Shown here: positions 7,418 to 17,443 of the stretch, one piece after another
Position numbering within the stretch: position 1 is the first letter of the stretch
Layout of the letters: every line of letters starts with the position of its first letter
Source of the DNA: Paenibacillus sp. FSL H7-0326
GTDB taxonomy: Bacteria > Bacillota > Bacilli > Paenibacillales > Paenibacillaceae
Assembly (NCBI RefSeq): GCF_001955535.1
Contig: NZ_MPVN01000001.1
Coordinates: 558,001 to 622,000, forward strand
Length of the DNA: 64,000 nucleotides
Direction of reading: 5' to 3'
Program-made: the position numbers and the translations under genes
The notes under the pieces: generated by a model
Databases searched by the model: none
What the model was told of the DNA's origin: nothing
Seen by the model: only the letters and a program-made list of their open reading frames with translations

Positions 7418-9487
7418 CTATTTAATGAAGCCATTCGGATCAATAATGAGGGCTACCTGACCGTCACCAAGAATTGTGGCTCCTGAGATGCCTTGTATGG
7501 AAGGCAGGTATTTACCTAAACTCTTAATTACAATTTCGTTCTGTCCGATAAAATCATCTACCGCAAGCGCTGCAAGCTGTTCCCCCTTGCGGATGACTAC
7601 AATTTCAACTTCTTCCTCTTCTTCATCGGTATATCCGCTGACACTGAACACTTTCGACAGCGATACGTAAGGAATCATAGAGTCTCTAAAGCTGATCATT
7701 CTTGAACCATGTACATGGCGGATTTTTTCTTTTTTGATAATGGCGGTCTCCACGATGGAGGACAACGGAATAGCATACTTTTCTTCACCAAGTCTAATCA
7801 GCATCGCTGCGATAATGGATAGCGTTAGCGGAAGCTGAACCGAGAAATTCGTGCCTTGTCCCGGCGTAGAATGGATCGATACATTTCCACCGAGCGAAGT
7901 GATCTTTGCCTTAACGACATCCAATCCTACGCCCCTTCCGGAAATATCCGATATTGTCTCAGCTGTACTAAATCCAGGAGCAAACAATAGCTGGTACACT
8001 TGCTCGTCTGTCATCAGTTCTCCCTCAGCTTCAGTAACAACTCCACGGGAAATGGCCGTCTTCAGCAGCTTGTCGCGGTATATACCGGCTCCATCATCTT
8101 CGATTTCAATGAATACATGATTACCGCTGTGGAAGGCTCTTAAATGAATCGTTCCCGTTTCAGGCTTGCCTGCCTCGATCCGCTTGGATATCGACTCAAC
8201 CCCATGATCCACGGCGTTTCGAAGCAAGTGGACCAGCGGGTCGCCAATTTCGTCAATTACCGTACGGTCAAGCTCCGTTTCAGCACCAGTGACGATCAAA
8301 TCCACTTTTTTATCCAGCGATTTGGCCAGATCCCTTACCATTCTTGGAAAACGGTTGAATACAGTATCGACCGGGACCATTCTGAGCTTCAGAACAATAT
8401 TTTGCAGATCTGAGCTCACTCTGCTCATATGAGATACGGTTTCTATTAGATCGGAATGATCCAGATCACTTGCCAGCTGTTCCAGTCTGGATCTGTCAAT
8501 CAGCAGCTCACTGAACAAATTCATCAGCACGTCAAGCCGTTCAATATCCACTCTGATCGTTCGGTTCCCAACGGCAGCGCCGGCGGGCTTCGTATTGCTC
8601 TTCTCTGCTGCGGGCTTGGCCGGTTTAGCAGTTCCTTTATCCTTGTTACTAACTTCTGCTTTCTTCTCTTCGATCAGAGGGGTCTCTACAGAAGCTGCTG
8701 CTTCCTTGCTCGCGATCTGTCCCAGCATTTCTATTGTTAATGGTACGACTTCTGCCTTCTCAATCTCGGAAATATTCATAATCGCCTGCTGCAGCTCTTC
8801 CGGTTGCATTTGAGTTATGTAGTATAGTGAAAAATCGTAATCGAATTGGTCCTGCTCAATTTCTTGTACTGAAGGCTCTGTCTTAATAACCTCTCCGGAG
8901 CGCTCCAGCAAATCAAATACCATGTAAGCTCTAACGGATTTAAGCTGGCTTGACTTGCTGATGGTAACATGTACAAACACTGCACCCTGTCCATCTGCAA
9001 TGGACTGCGTCAAGACAGACGCTTGAAATTCATCAAGTGATAATGCTGTTCCACTCGAAGCTGCATCTGAACTGCTGATCTGTGATGCAGCATCAGACAT
9101 ACTTGCTTCTCCGCTTTCAATCGCTTGCAGCTTATCAACAATCGCAGACACGTCAGCCTTGCCCTCACCGCCTGCCATAATATCCTGTACCATAGACTCG
9201 AGTGCATCCAAGCTCTGGAACAGAACGTCAAATATAGGCTCCTGCATCGTCAGCTTCTCGTTGCGGACCAGATCCAGCACATTTTCCATCTTATGAGTTA
9301 ATGAGGCGAGATCTTCGAATCCCATTGTCGCAGCCATTCCCTTAAGTGTGTGGGCTGATCGAAAGATCACCTGAACTATGCTGATGTCCTCCGGATTATT
9401 TTCCAATTCGAGCATCTTTTCGTTCAATGATTGGAGATGATCATTCGACTCATCAATGAACATGGATAAATATTGATTCATATCCAC
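7418..9487 (-). CDS. cheA: Chemotaxis histidine kinase CheA
   Basis: CheA autophosphorylates in response to receptor signals and passes phosphate to CheY and CheB. The 689 residues show an HPt domain with His46 (FRSAHTLKGMAATMGF), a P2 response-regulator-binding region (~155-265), a Lys/Ala/Pro linker, a dimerisation region (~305-370), an ATPase domain with N and G boxes (LLRNAVDHGVES, DDGAGI, GRGVGLDVV) and a C-terminal CheW-like domain. GTG 9487 is chosen because GGAGG lies 8 bases upstream; the start MDMNQYL fits the family. Confidence 0.97.
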   Translation of the reverse strand: MDMNQYLSMFIDESNDHLQSLNEKMLELENNPEDISIVQVIFRSAHTLKGMAATMGFEDLASLTHKMENVLDLVRNEKLTMQEPIFDVLFQSLDALESMVQDIMAGGEGKADVSAIVDKLQAIESGEASMSDAASQISSSDAASSGTALSLDEFQASVLTQSIADGQGAVFVHVTISKSSQLKSVRAYMVFDLLERSGEVIKTEPSVQEIEQDQFDYDFSLYYITQMQPEELQQAIMNISEIEKAEVVPLTIEMLGQIASKEAAASVETPLIEEKKAEVSNKDKGTAKPAKPAAEKSNTKPAGAAVGNRTIRVDIERLDVLMNLFSELLIDRSRLEQLASDLDHSDLIETVSHMSRVSSDLQNIVLKLRMVPVDTVFNRFPRMVRDLAKSLDKKVDLIVTGAETELDRTVIDEIGDPLVHLLRNAVDHGVESISKRIEAGKPETGTIHLRAFHSGNHVFIEIEDDGAGIYRDKLLKTAISRGVVTEAEGELMTDEQVYQLLFAPGFSTAETISDISGRGVGLDVVKAKITSLGGNVSIHSTPGQGTNFSVQLPLTLSIIAAMLIRLGEEKYAIPLSSIVETAIIKKEKIRHVHGSRMISFRDSMIPYVSLSKVFSVSGYTDEEEEEVEIVVIRKGEQLAALAVDDFIGQNEIVIKSLGKYLPSIQGISGATILGDGQVALIIDPNGFIK

Positions 9488-9510
9488 TTTGTATTACCTC
9501 CTTTTATAAA

Positions 9511-10932
9511 TTAACCGTTTCTAGTCACCGCTTTAACCAGTCTATCGGCCAGCTCCTCAAGCGGGAGCAGCTGATTTACACACCCGAGCTCTGCTGCAGC
9601 ACGCGGCATCCCGTATACAACGCAGGTCTCCTCATTCTCAGCAAAAGTAGAAGTAACGCCTGCTTCGTAGAGACGTTTCATCATTCTTGCTCCATCGCTG
9701 CCCATCCCCGTCAAGATGGCTATATGTCTTTCGAGAGCAACATAGGGGAGTAAAGATTCGAATAACGTATCGACTGAAGGCCTGTGTCCATTCACGGGGT
9801 CCTCGCTGCCGAGCACAATCTCATATTCCGCATGACGATTCTCCCTAACTCTCATATGATAGCCTCCTGGAGCGATGTAAGCAGTTCCCGCCTTTAAAAG
9901 CATTCCATGAGCCGCTTCAACCACATGAATCTCACTGAAGGAATCAAGCCGGGCTGCCAGGGATCTGGTGAAATCCGGCGGCATGTGCTGAACGATGACA
10001 ATCGGAGCCTCAAAATCCCCGGGGAAATGAGACAGCAGCGTTTTAAGTGCACGGGGTCCACCCGTCGAGCATCCGATAGCTACCAATTTGCTGAACGTAC
10101 CAGAAGAAAGCGATACATCTAATCTCTTAGGCTTCTTCGTCTCGGCTGCTTCAAGAGAGGCTACGGCTTCGTGCTCTGCTTGAATTACAAGGGATGACCG
10201 TTTGTCAGGTTCCTTCTCCTTCTTGCTTGCTTTTGGTCTTGCTTTCTTCTCTGTTTCTTTTTTGGCTGTCTCTAATTCTTGTGCTAGTCTCTGAGTGATG
10301 GACTTAATGTCTTCCAGCTTGGTCTTCGCCGATCGGGGAGCGGAAATGTTCTTGCTCACTGATTCTGGAGGCGCAGATTTAGGCTCTTGAGCGATCGTTT
10401 TTTCAGGCGTCTTATGGTGGACAGCAGCATCTTTATTCTTTTTCCCAGCAGACGAAGCCGAAACCTCAGAGGGAGAAGCGATCCATGCTGCAACCTCATC
10501 CTTCTCCGCAGCTCTTCGAGCTCTTCGCTCCATCATCTGTACGGCTTCCTTCATCTGATTACGAAGCTCAGTCCCCACCTCATAAATGTCCTGACGAAAT
10601 TGAACGGAAGGCTTACGTATAAAATCAAACGCACCGGCTTCCAGCGCCTTGATCGTTTCTTTGAGACCGGTCTCATTAATCCCTGACAGCATGATGATCG
10701 GAATTGGCTGCTCGGCCATAATGATCTTCAAGGCATCCAGCCCGTTTAATTCCGGCATTTCAACATCCATCGTAATTAAATCTGGCCGGAGACTTCTGGC
10801 TTTCTCAACAGCTTCCACACCTGTCGCAGCGGTGTCCGCTACTCGAAAAGAAGGATCCTGCTGAATTAAATCGGTAATAATCTTTCTCATAAATGCTGAA
10901 TCATCAACCACAAGTACCTGATAGACTGACAT
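9511..10932 (-). CDS. cheB: Chemotaxis protein-glutamate methylesterase CheB with unusually long linker
   Basis: CheB removes methyl groups from chemoreceptors. It has a receiver domain (~1-125, phosphorylated Asp56 in LITMDVEMP) and a C-terminal methylesterase domain (~285-470). The Ser-His-Asp set is seen in AIGCSTGGP, VIVQHMPP and GMGSDGA. Between them lies a linker of about 150 residues rich in Lys, Glu, Ala and Ser, which makes the protein about 473 residues instead of the usual ~350. I start at ATG 10932 (MSVYQVLVVDD), with AGAGGTG six bases upstream. It lies between flhG and cheA. Confidence 0.95.
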   Translation of the reverse strand: MSVYQVLVVDDSAFMRKIITDLIQQDPSFRVADTAATGVEAVEKARSLRPDLITMDVEMPELNGLDALKIIMAEQPIPIIMLSGINETGLKETIKALEAGAFDFIRKPSVQFRQDIYEVGTELRNQMKEAVQMMERRARRAAEKDEVAAWIASPSEVSASSAGKKNKDAAVHHKTPEKTIAQEPKSAPPESVSKNISAPRSAKTKLEDIKSITQRLAQELETAKKETEKKARPKASKKEKEPDKRSSLVIQAEHEAVASLEAAETKKPKRLDVSLSSGTFSKLVAIGCSTGGPRALKTLLSHFPGDFEAPIVIVQHMPPDFTRSLAARLDSFSEIHVVEAAHGMLLKAGTAYIAPGGYHMRVRENRHAEYEIVLGSEDPVNGHRPSVDTLFESLLPYVALERHIAILTGMGSDGARMMKRLYEAGVTSTFAENEETCVVYGMPRAAAELGCVNQLLPLEELADRLVKAVTRNG

Positions 10933-10963
10933 GTAAGACACCTCTAAAGTAAATTCATCTTGT

Positions 10964-11872
10964 TTATTGGGCCGTCTTTCTCAACCACTTGGCAACAAAT
11001 CCTCTTAAGCCCTGCCCACCGCTCGATATCGTTCTGCCCATCTCTGTGTAGCTCAGCGAGATTCGTTCCATATCCTTAGCAGCTGTGCAGTTCGGATACA
11101 GGGTAGTAAATGGCGTTTGCTTCTTAACCGCACGCATCACATGACTATCCTCAGTGACATACCCGAGCAGCGGAATATCAGCCCCCAAAAATCGTTTAGC
11201 AACCAGCTGTATCTTTGAGCTGACTTGGTCGGCCTCGCGCTTGTTCTCCGCCCGATTGACGATGATGCCGAATGGACTGTGACCGTTAATTTTGTGCATC
11301 ATTTTAATGAGTGCATAAGCATCCGTGATCGCCGTGGGCTCCGGGGTCGTCACAACAATACATTCATCTGCAGCCGCGATAAAGCTTCTGTTCTCCAGTG
11401 ATAATCCCGCACCGGTATCAAAGAAAATATAATCCATTTCCGAAGCCAGGCTCTCCAAATCAGTGGTGAATGCATCAATATCCTGTTCCGTTAGAGACAG
11501 AAGTTCTACGAATCCGGACCCTCCTGCGATATACGGAAGCCCCATCGGTCCGAGTTGTATAATCTCTGAGATCCTTTTCTCCCTGGTCAGCACATGATAT
11601 AGACTGAATTTGGAGGAGACCCCCATAAGCACATCAATATTGGCCATTCCCATATCAGCGTCAAATACGAGAACCTTTTTGCCGGCGGCATGAATTTTTA
11701 ATGCCAGGTTTAGAGTGAAATTGGATTTCCCTACTCCACCCTTGCCGCTTGCAACGGCAATTAATTTAGCCTGTTTCTTCGCTGTTTGCTTCTTTATGCG
11801 ATTCTCTTCCGTAATCTTCGGAATGGGCCTTGCTGCCATCAATTCTCTAAGAGATGCAGCCTGATCACTCAT
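10964..11872 (-). CDS. flhG: Flagellar number/placement ATPase FlhG (MinD-like, YlxH)
   Basis: FlhG is a ParA/MinD-type ATPase that works with FlhF to set the number and location of flagella; in Bacillus it also assists C-ring assembly. A deviant Walker A (ASGKGGVGKSNFTLNLAL) lies near residues 44-60 and the switch segments FDADMGMANIDVLMG and FFDTGAGLS follow. A basic N-terminal helix (LRELMAARP) matches the segment that activates FlhF. I choose ATG 11872 (MSDQAASL) with GGGAAG 8 bases upstream. It overlaps the end of flhF. Confidence 0.93.
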   Translation of the reverse strand: MSDQAASLRELMAARPIPKITEENRIKKQTAKKQAKLIAVASGKGGVGKSNFTLNLALKIHAAGKKVLVFDADMGMANIDVLMGVSSKFSLYHVLTREKRISEIIQLGPMGLPYIAGGSGFVELLSLTEQDIDAFTTDLESLASEMDYIFFDTGAGLSLENRSFIAAADECIVVTTPEPTAITDAYALIKMMHKINGHSPFGIIVNRAENKREADQVSSKIQLVAKRFLGADIPLLGYVTEDSHVMRAVKKQTPFTTLYPNCTAAKDMERISLSYTEMGRTISSGGQGLRGFVAKWLRKTAQ

Positions 11873-13166
11873 TCTCATCACTTCCCATTATGCAATCTGA
11901 GAGCGTCCTGGCATCCGGCACCATAAGATCATCTGGCACATTCTGACCAACCGCTATGTAAGACAGTGCCACAGGGTAACGGTACAGAACATTAAGAATG
12001 GAACCGAGACTATCCGTTTCATCCATTTTGGTAAAGATGACTTTGGACAGGCCATATTTGGTGAAATGGTCCAAAATGACGAGCATATCCTCTGTCTTAG
12101 AGGTGAGGCTCAGTACTAGCACCATCTCGCTGTTGGGTTCATCGAGAAGCAGGCTGTTCAGTTCAGATACCAGCATTTCATTACGATAGTTACGTCCTGC
12201 GGTATCCATAAAAATAAGATCACAATCTGCAAGGCGTTCTAGGGCCCGCTTGGTATCTGCCGGTGACTGAACCACCTCTAGCGGAACTCCCAGTATTGCG
12301 GCATAGGTTCTCAGCTGCTCGACAGCGGAGATCCGGTACGTATCCGCAGTAATAAGCCCGACCTTGCGCTTGTACTTAAACATTTGCTCAGCAGCCAGCT
12401 TGGCAATGGTCGTCGTCTTACCCACGCCCGTAGGTCCCGCAACGTAAACAATACGTGTATCCTGCGCAATTCCAGCATCTATTCGTGCTTCAAGGAATTG
12501 CCTTATCTCTTCCTTGACTAGTGCCAAGCCACTCTGCTCGGTCTGTTCCGTCCACTGCTCCTGTACTTCATCAATCCATTTCATCCATAATTCATCGATG
12601 ACACCCTGCTGAATCAGTTTGACACGTGCTTCATTCAGATTGCTCGGCAGCACGGCTTCATGGGCATCTCGCTTAGCAAACGAAGTCATCATCTGCTTCA
12701 ACTGCTGTATTTCAGTCAGCAGAGCCTGATCGGTAGAAGCGGAAAAATCCGCCCCTTCCGGGTGCGGCTCCTGAACAGGAAGTGATGGAAGGACTGATGA
12801 ATGTGGTCCCCTGTAGGATGGATTCGCTTGCTTCACATCCTCCTGTTTTTCCTTGGCCGGTGCTTGTTCTCCGTTATTCATACCTTGTGCTACTTTGCGG
12901 TAAGCATCTGGGGCCATTGCTCTTGGTATTGGTCTTGGCTGAGCCGGAGAGACCGGCGGGCTTGCTTGCAGATTGGCCGGTGCCCCCGAACCCGCCTGCT
13001 CCTCAACCGCCGCTACGACCTCTATCTTTTGCTTGCGGAACAGTCCGGCAAAACCGCCTGTCTTGATCGATTTCGTCGACAAGATGACTGCATCTGCTCC
13101 TAGCTCACTGCGAATCAGGCCCATTGCCTCGGGCATGGTATCCACTATATATTTTTTCACTCTCAT
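11865..13166 (-). CDS. flhF: SRP-type GTPase FlhF
   Basis: FlhF is the third SRP-family GTPase, placing the nascent flagellum in the membrane. The 433 residues hold the basic/Pro-rich B domain (~1-170), the N domain (~175-230) and the GTPase G domain with G1 ([17 protein letters not shown], ~243-259), DTAGR and TKMDE motifs. Overlap with flhA upstream (four bases) and flhG downstream indicates tight coupling. Confidence 0.95.
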   Translation of the reverse strand: MRVKKYIVDTMPEAMGLIRSELGADAVILSTKSIKTGGFAGLFRKQKIEVVAAVEEQAGSGAPANLQASPPVSPAQPRPIPRAMAPDAYRKVAQGMNNGEQAPAKEKQEDVKQANPSYRGPHSSVLPSLPVQEPHPEGADFSASTDQALLTEIQQLKQMMTSFAKRDAHEAVLPSNLNEARVKLIQQGVIDELWMKWIDEVQEQWTEQTEQSGLALVKEEIRQFLEARIDAGIAQDTRIVYVAGPTGVGKTTTIAKLAAEQMFKYKRKVGLITADTYRISAVEQLRTYAAILGVPLEVVQSPADTKRALERLADCDLIFMDTAGRNYRNEMLVSELNSLLLDEPNSEMVLVLSLTSKTEDMLVILDHFTKYGLSKVIFTKMDETDSLGSILNVLYRYPVALSYIAVGQNVPDDLMVPDARTLSDCIMGSDENE

Positions 13167-15196
13167 AGATTAACCACCCCGACACTTTGAATTTCAACAT
13201 TAGGCTCCAGTTCGCTGTAGGACAACACCGGTATATCCTGCATCGTTCTTTCGATCAATTGCCGCAAATACATCCGGATTGTCGGTGAAGTAAGCACGAT
13301 CGGTTGTTGACCCGTCTGAATCAGCCGATTCACTTGCTCCATCAGCTTCTGATACAGCGTCTGACTAGCTACTGGATCAAGCGCAAGATAGCTCCCTTGC
13401 TCCGTCTGCTGGACACTCTCGGCAATCTTCTTCTCCAGATTCGGTCCTACCGTAATGACCCGCATCGTCTCCCCTTTTTGGGTATACTGCTGTGTAATCT
13501 GTCTGGATAGAGCTTGTCTGACATATTCCGTAAGTACATCCGGATCCTTCGTATAAGTACCGTAATCCGCGAGCGTCTCAAAAATAGTCACCATATCTCG
13601 GATCGAGATTTTCTCACGAAGCAGTTTAGCCAGTACTTTTTGAACATCTCCAATGGATAATACAGATGGAATCAGCTCATCAACCAGTGCAGGATAATTC
13701 TCTTTCAAGTTATCCACAAGAGCTTTCGTTTCCTGACGACCCAGGAGCTCATGTGCATGCTTCTTAATCATTTCGGTCAAATGCGTTGCCACAACCGAAG
13801 GTGGATCTACAACGGTATAGCCGGACAGTTCGGCGCGATCCTTGGTTGCTTCATCGATCCATAAGGCGGGAAGGCCAAATGCAGGCTCGGTTGTCTCAAT
13901 TCCGGTTATAGAATCATCATCATATCCTGGACTCATCGCCAGATAGTGATTGAGCAGAAGCTCGCCGCTCCCGACAATATTTCCTTTAATCTTAATCACA
14001 TATTCACTGGGTCTTAGCTGAATATTGTCTCTTATCCGAATTACCGGAACGACGAGTCCCAGCTCAAGAGCACATTGTCTTCGAATCATGATGATACGAT
14101 CGAGCAAATCTCCACCCTGCCCTGTATCTGCTAAGGGAATAAGTCCATATCCAAATTCGAATTCGATCGGATCCACTTGCAGCAGGTTAATTACACTTTC
14201 CGGACTACGCACCTCTTCAATCTGCTGCTCTTCTTCCATCTGTTCATCACTAATCTGCTGTTTATTCAAATTCTGCTGCATCTTCCAGCCAGCGAAGAAG
14301 AGAAGTAACGCAAGCGGCAGTGTTGTAATCAGCTGAATGGGTGTGAAGAATCCTAGGAATGCTACCGTCGCTCCAACAATATATAGAAGCTTTGGATAGG
14401 AGAAGAGCTGGGATGTAATATCATCCGCCATAGTACCATTAGAAGCTGCACGCGTAACGATAATACCGGATGCGGTAGAAATAAGCAGTGCAGGGATCTG
14501 ACTGACCAATCCATCACCGATCGTTAGCAGTGAATAAGTAGACAATGCATCACCAAAGCTCATGCCCATCATTACCATCCCAATGATAAAACCACCGACA
14601 AGATTAATGATCAGGATAACGATACTGGCAATTGCATCTCCTTTAACAAACTTGCTCGCACCATCCATCGCTCCGTAAAAGTCCGCTTCGCGTTCGATTT
14701 TGCTTCTGCGCTCTTTCGCTTGATGCTCATTAATAAGTCCTGCGTTCAAATCCGCATCTATACTCATCTGCTTCCCGGGCATCGCATCGAGGGTGAAACG
14801 AGCTCCTACCTCCGCTACGCGCTCCGAGCCTTTCGTAATGACAATAAATTGAACGACGACCAGGATCAGAAACACGATGAAACCGATAACCGGCTGCCCG
14901 CCTGAGATCCAGCTTCCGAACGTGGCCACAACCTGACCGGCATAAGCATCCTGCAAAATATGCTTTGTCGTTGCAAGGTTAAGTGCCACACGAAATAGAG
15001 TCGTCACAAGCAGCAAGGAAGGGAATATGGAGAATTCCAGAGCTTCCTTCGTATTCATCGCTACCAGCAATATAACCAAAGCTATTGCGATGTTGATAAC
15101 CAGCAGTGCATCAAGTAGTCCAACAGGAATAGGGAGAATCATCATTAGCACGATGCCGATGATCCCGATCAGGATTGATAGGTCTTTAATTTTCAC
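13163..15196 (-). CDS. flhA: Flagellar type III export gate protein FlhA
   Basis: FlhA forms the nonameric export ring of the flagellar type III secretion system and uses the proton motive force to export rod, hook and filament proteins. The 677-residue protein has about eight transmembrane segments (~1-310) with the FHIPEP-type loop (GARFTLDAMPGKQMSIDADLNAG), then a large cytoplasmic domain (~340-677) that docks chaperone-substrate complexes. Its first base overlaps the last base of flhB. Confidence 0.97.
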   Translation of the reverse strand: MKIKDLSILIGIIGIVLMMILPIPVGLLDALLVINIAIALVILLVAMNTKEALEFSIFPSLLLVTTLFRVALNLATTKHILQDAYAGQVVATFGSWISGGQPVIGFIVFLILVVVQFIVITKGSERVAEVGARFTLDAMPGKQMSIDADLNAGLINEHQAKERRSKIEREADFYGAMDGASKFVKGDAIASIVILIINLVGGFIIGMVMMGMSFGDALSTYSLLTIGDGLVSQIPALLISTASGIIVTRAASNGTMADDITSQLFSYPKLLYIVGATVAFLGFFTPIQLITTLPLALLLFFAGWKMQQNLNKQQISDEQMEEEQQIEEVRSPESVINLLQVDPIEFEFGYGLIPLADTGQGGDLLDRIIMIRRQCALELGLVVPVIRIRDNIQLRPSEYVIKIKGNIVGSGELLLNHYLAMSPGYDDDSITGIETTEPAFGLPALWIDEATKDRAELSGYTVVDPPSVVATHLTEMIKKHAHELLGRQETKALVDNLKENYPALVDELIPSVLSIGDVQKVLAKLLREKISIRDMVTIFETLADYGTYTKDPDVLTEYVRQALSRQITQQYTQKGETMRVITVGPNLEKKIAESVQQTEQGSYLALDPVASQTLYQKLMEQVNRLIQTGQQPIVLTSPTIRMYLRQLIERTMQDIPVLSYSELEPNVEIQSVGVVNL

Positions 15197-16305
15197 TAGT
15201 TTCCATGCCTCCGATTCCCCTTATGATTCGATCTTCCTTTTAATTTGTAAACATAGGCAAGAATTTCAGCGACAGCCTGGAAGAGATCCGCCGGAATTGA
15301 ATCTCCGATCTCTGTCCTTTGGAACAAGGCTCTGGCTAGAGGCTTGTTCTCCATTAGCGTCACTCCATGCTCTTTGGCGGTCTCCCGAATGCGCAGCGCC
15401 ATATGATCTGCGCCCTTCGCTATGACCGTAGGAGCCTCCATTTCATTGCCATCATATTTCAAAGCGACTGCAAAGTGAGTAGGATTCGTAATGATGACGT
15501 CCGCATTGGGAACTTCCTGCATCATCCGCTGCATCGCCATACGTCTTTGCCGTTCGCGAATTTTCGCTTTAATGAGAGGGTCTCCCTCCATCTTCTTATA
15601 CTCATCCTTGATGTCCTGTTTGGACATTCTAATGTTCTTCTCATGTTCGTATCTCTGATACATGTAATCCAGGATAGAAAGCACAAATAAGGCTGCGCCA
15701 ATATTGATTCCAAGGTCCAGCGTCATTTCCGCTGCGAATTTCAAGATTCCATCCAGTGACAACAGGCTGAGGCCTGCGAATTCATCACGTGCACCCCATA
15801 AGATGTCATAAACCAAATAGCCAATAATGACGAGCTTAAGAACGGACTTTAACAGTTCTACAAGGGCTCGCATGGAAAAGATGTTCTTGAAGCCCTTGAT
15901 CGGATCCAGCTTGCTGAATTTAGGAGTGACTCCTTCGCCTGTCAGCAAAAATCCCACCTGAATATAATTGGCCGCAAAACCAATGATCACCGCGATGGCA
16001 AAGATCGGAGCAAGGAGGATAAGTATCTCCATTCCAAACTGTCCGAACATAACCATTACGTTCTCGCTCGTTACTTGCATGTTCAGCCTGTTAACAAAGA
16101 TATCCTTGAAGAGGTCTGCAATGCGTTCCTTGTAAAATTCACCAAAGATGAGCAGACACATGAAACAGGAGAGTAAAATGGCTGCTCCGGATATTTCCAT
16201 ACTTTTGGCCACTTGGCCCTTTTTACGAGATTCCTGACGTTTTTTCGGGGTAGCCTTCTCCGTCTTCTCCCCTGAGAACATCTGCAGGTCCAGTTTAAAT
16301 CTCAT
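15196..16305 (-). CDS. flhB: Flagellar export gate/specificity switch protein FlhB
   Basis: FlhB helps open the export gate and switches export from rod/hook to filament substrates when its cytoplasmic domain is autocleaved and engaged by FliK. The ~369-residue protein has a cytosolic N-terminus (GEKTEKATPKKRQESRKKGQ), four membrane segments and the autocleavage motif NPTH (VIITNPTHFAVALKY) about 105 residues before the end. ATG 16305 follows GGGGG at 7 bases; the in-frame GTG at 16323 has no ribosome binding site. Confidence 0.96.
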   Translation of the reverse strand: MRFKLDLQMFSGEKTEKATPKKRQESRKKGQVAKSMEISGAAILLSCFMCLLIFGEFYKERIADLFKDIFVNRLNMQVTSENVMVMFGQFGMEILILLAPIFAIAVIIGFAANYIQVGFLLTGEGVTPKFSKLDPIKGFKNIFSMRALVELLKSVLKLVIIGYLVYDILWGARDEFAGLSLLSLDGILKFAAEMTLDLGINIGAALFVLSILDYMYQRYEHEKNIRMSKQDIKDEYKKMEGDPLIKAKIRERQRRMAMQRMMQEVPNADVIITNPTHFAVALKYDGNEMEAPTVIAKGADHMALRIRETAKEHGVTLMENKPLARALFQRTEIGDSIPADLFQAVAEILAYVYKLKGRSNHKGNRRHGN

Positions 16306-16337
16306 TGCTGCTACCCCCGCCACCGCAGATTCAAGCC

Positions 16338-17126
16338 TTAAGCTCCTTGTTTAATCACTTCCAGAACTCCCTGCATAGCTTCAAACATGACTGCGAATAA
16401 ATTTTCAAATAAATATAACAAGCCTGGTATAGTGATCAGCATCATCGCGAGTCCTACCAGAATTTTTAACGGAACACCTATGACAAACACGTTGAACTGC
16501 GGCGCAGTTCTTGCTAAGAAGCCGAGACCCACATCTGTCATAAACAGAGCGACAACAAGAGGTGCTGCCAGCTGAAATGCGAGCATAAACGCCTGAGCGA
16601 AGGCTGTTATGATTAACTCAGCGATATTCCCACTTGCGATTGCTGCAAAAAAATCATTCCCTACCAGCGGTACCCACTCGTAGCTGTACACGATTGCATC
16701 CAGCATTCGATGATGACCGTTCATGGTTAGAAACAACAGGACAGCAAAGGCATACTTCACATTCCCTGTCAAAGGAGCAGCTGCGCCTGTCATGGGGTCG
16801 TAGACATTTGCCATCCCAAACCCGATCTGAATATCGATAAATGCACCTGCTGTTTGGATCGCTGTGATCATGAGTAGTGCGATGTAGCCCAGCAGCAGAC
16901 CCATCAGTATTTCTTTCACAATGAGCAGAATGTATTGACCATCCATCGGAATTGACTGGCCCAAGCCAAATGTGAGGTACACAATGACGGTAATAAAAAA
17001 AGATATTCCGATCTTAAATACCCCTGGAACCCCTGGCGTAGAAAATATAGGTGCTGCTACAAAAAATGCTGTAATTCGACAAAAAATAAGCAGAGCGACA
17101 GAAAAACCTTGAAGCATCATCTCCAT
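16338..17126 (-). CDS. fliR: Flagellar export gate protein FliR
   Basis: FliR is one subunit of the FliP-FliQ-FliR export gate complex. The 262-residue hydrophobic protein has six predicted membrane segments, with the conserved FIDIQIGFGMANVYDP stretch near residues 95-112 that lines the gate. Gene order fliP-fliQ-fliR-flhB-flhA is intact, with 12-14-base gaps. Confidence 0.95.
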   Translation of the reverse strand: MEMMLQGFSVALLIFCRITAFFVAAPIFSTPGVPGVFKIGISFFITVIVYLTFGLGQSIPMDGQYILLIVKEILMGLLLGYIALLMITAIQTAGAFIDIQIGFGMANVYDPMTGAAAPLTGNVKYAFAVLLFLTMNGHHRMLDAIVYSYEWVPLVGNDFFAAIASGNIAELIITAFAQAFMLAFQLAAPLVVALFMTDVGLGFLARTAPQFNVFVIGVPLKILVGLAMMLITIPGLLYLFENLFAVMFEAMQGVLEVIKQGA

Positions 17127-17138
17127 GTTTGTATATGC

Positions 17139-17408
17139 CTACCCGATATAAGTATGAAGATTATTCAAAATGTTAAATGTAAAATCGACCATTGTTGCAA
17201 GTATCCATGGCCCAAATAACAACAGTGCCACTAGCACCGCAATAATCTTGGGAACAAAAGCCAGTGTTTGCTCCTGGATCTGTGTCGTCGCTTGAAAAAT
17301 ACTGATAATAAGACCTACCACAAGCCCTAATACAAGCATTGGTGCACTGATTTCCAGTGCGATAAAAATTGCTTGCCCTGCCAGTTCAATGATAAAATCG
17401 GACGTCAT
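17139..17408 (-). CDS. fliQ: Flagellar export gate protein FliQ
   Basis: An 89-residue protein with two membrane hairpin helices (~12-38 and ~52-76). The family motifs PMLVLGLVVGLIISIFQATTQ and QTLAFVPKI are present. FliQ wraps around the FliP/FliR core of the export gate. It lies between fliP and fliR, and the length is exactly that of the family. Confidence 0.95.
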   Translation of the reverse strand: MTSDFIIELAGQAIFIALEISAPMLVLGLVVGLIISIFQATTQIQEQTLAFVPKIIAVLVALLLFGPWILATMVDFTFNILNNLHTYIG

Positions 17409-17443
17409 GGCCGCTTGCCTCCAATGTCTAGATGCGCCCTAGT

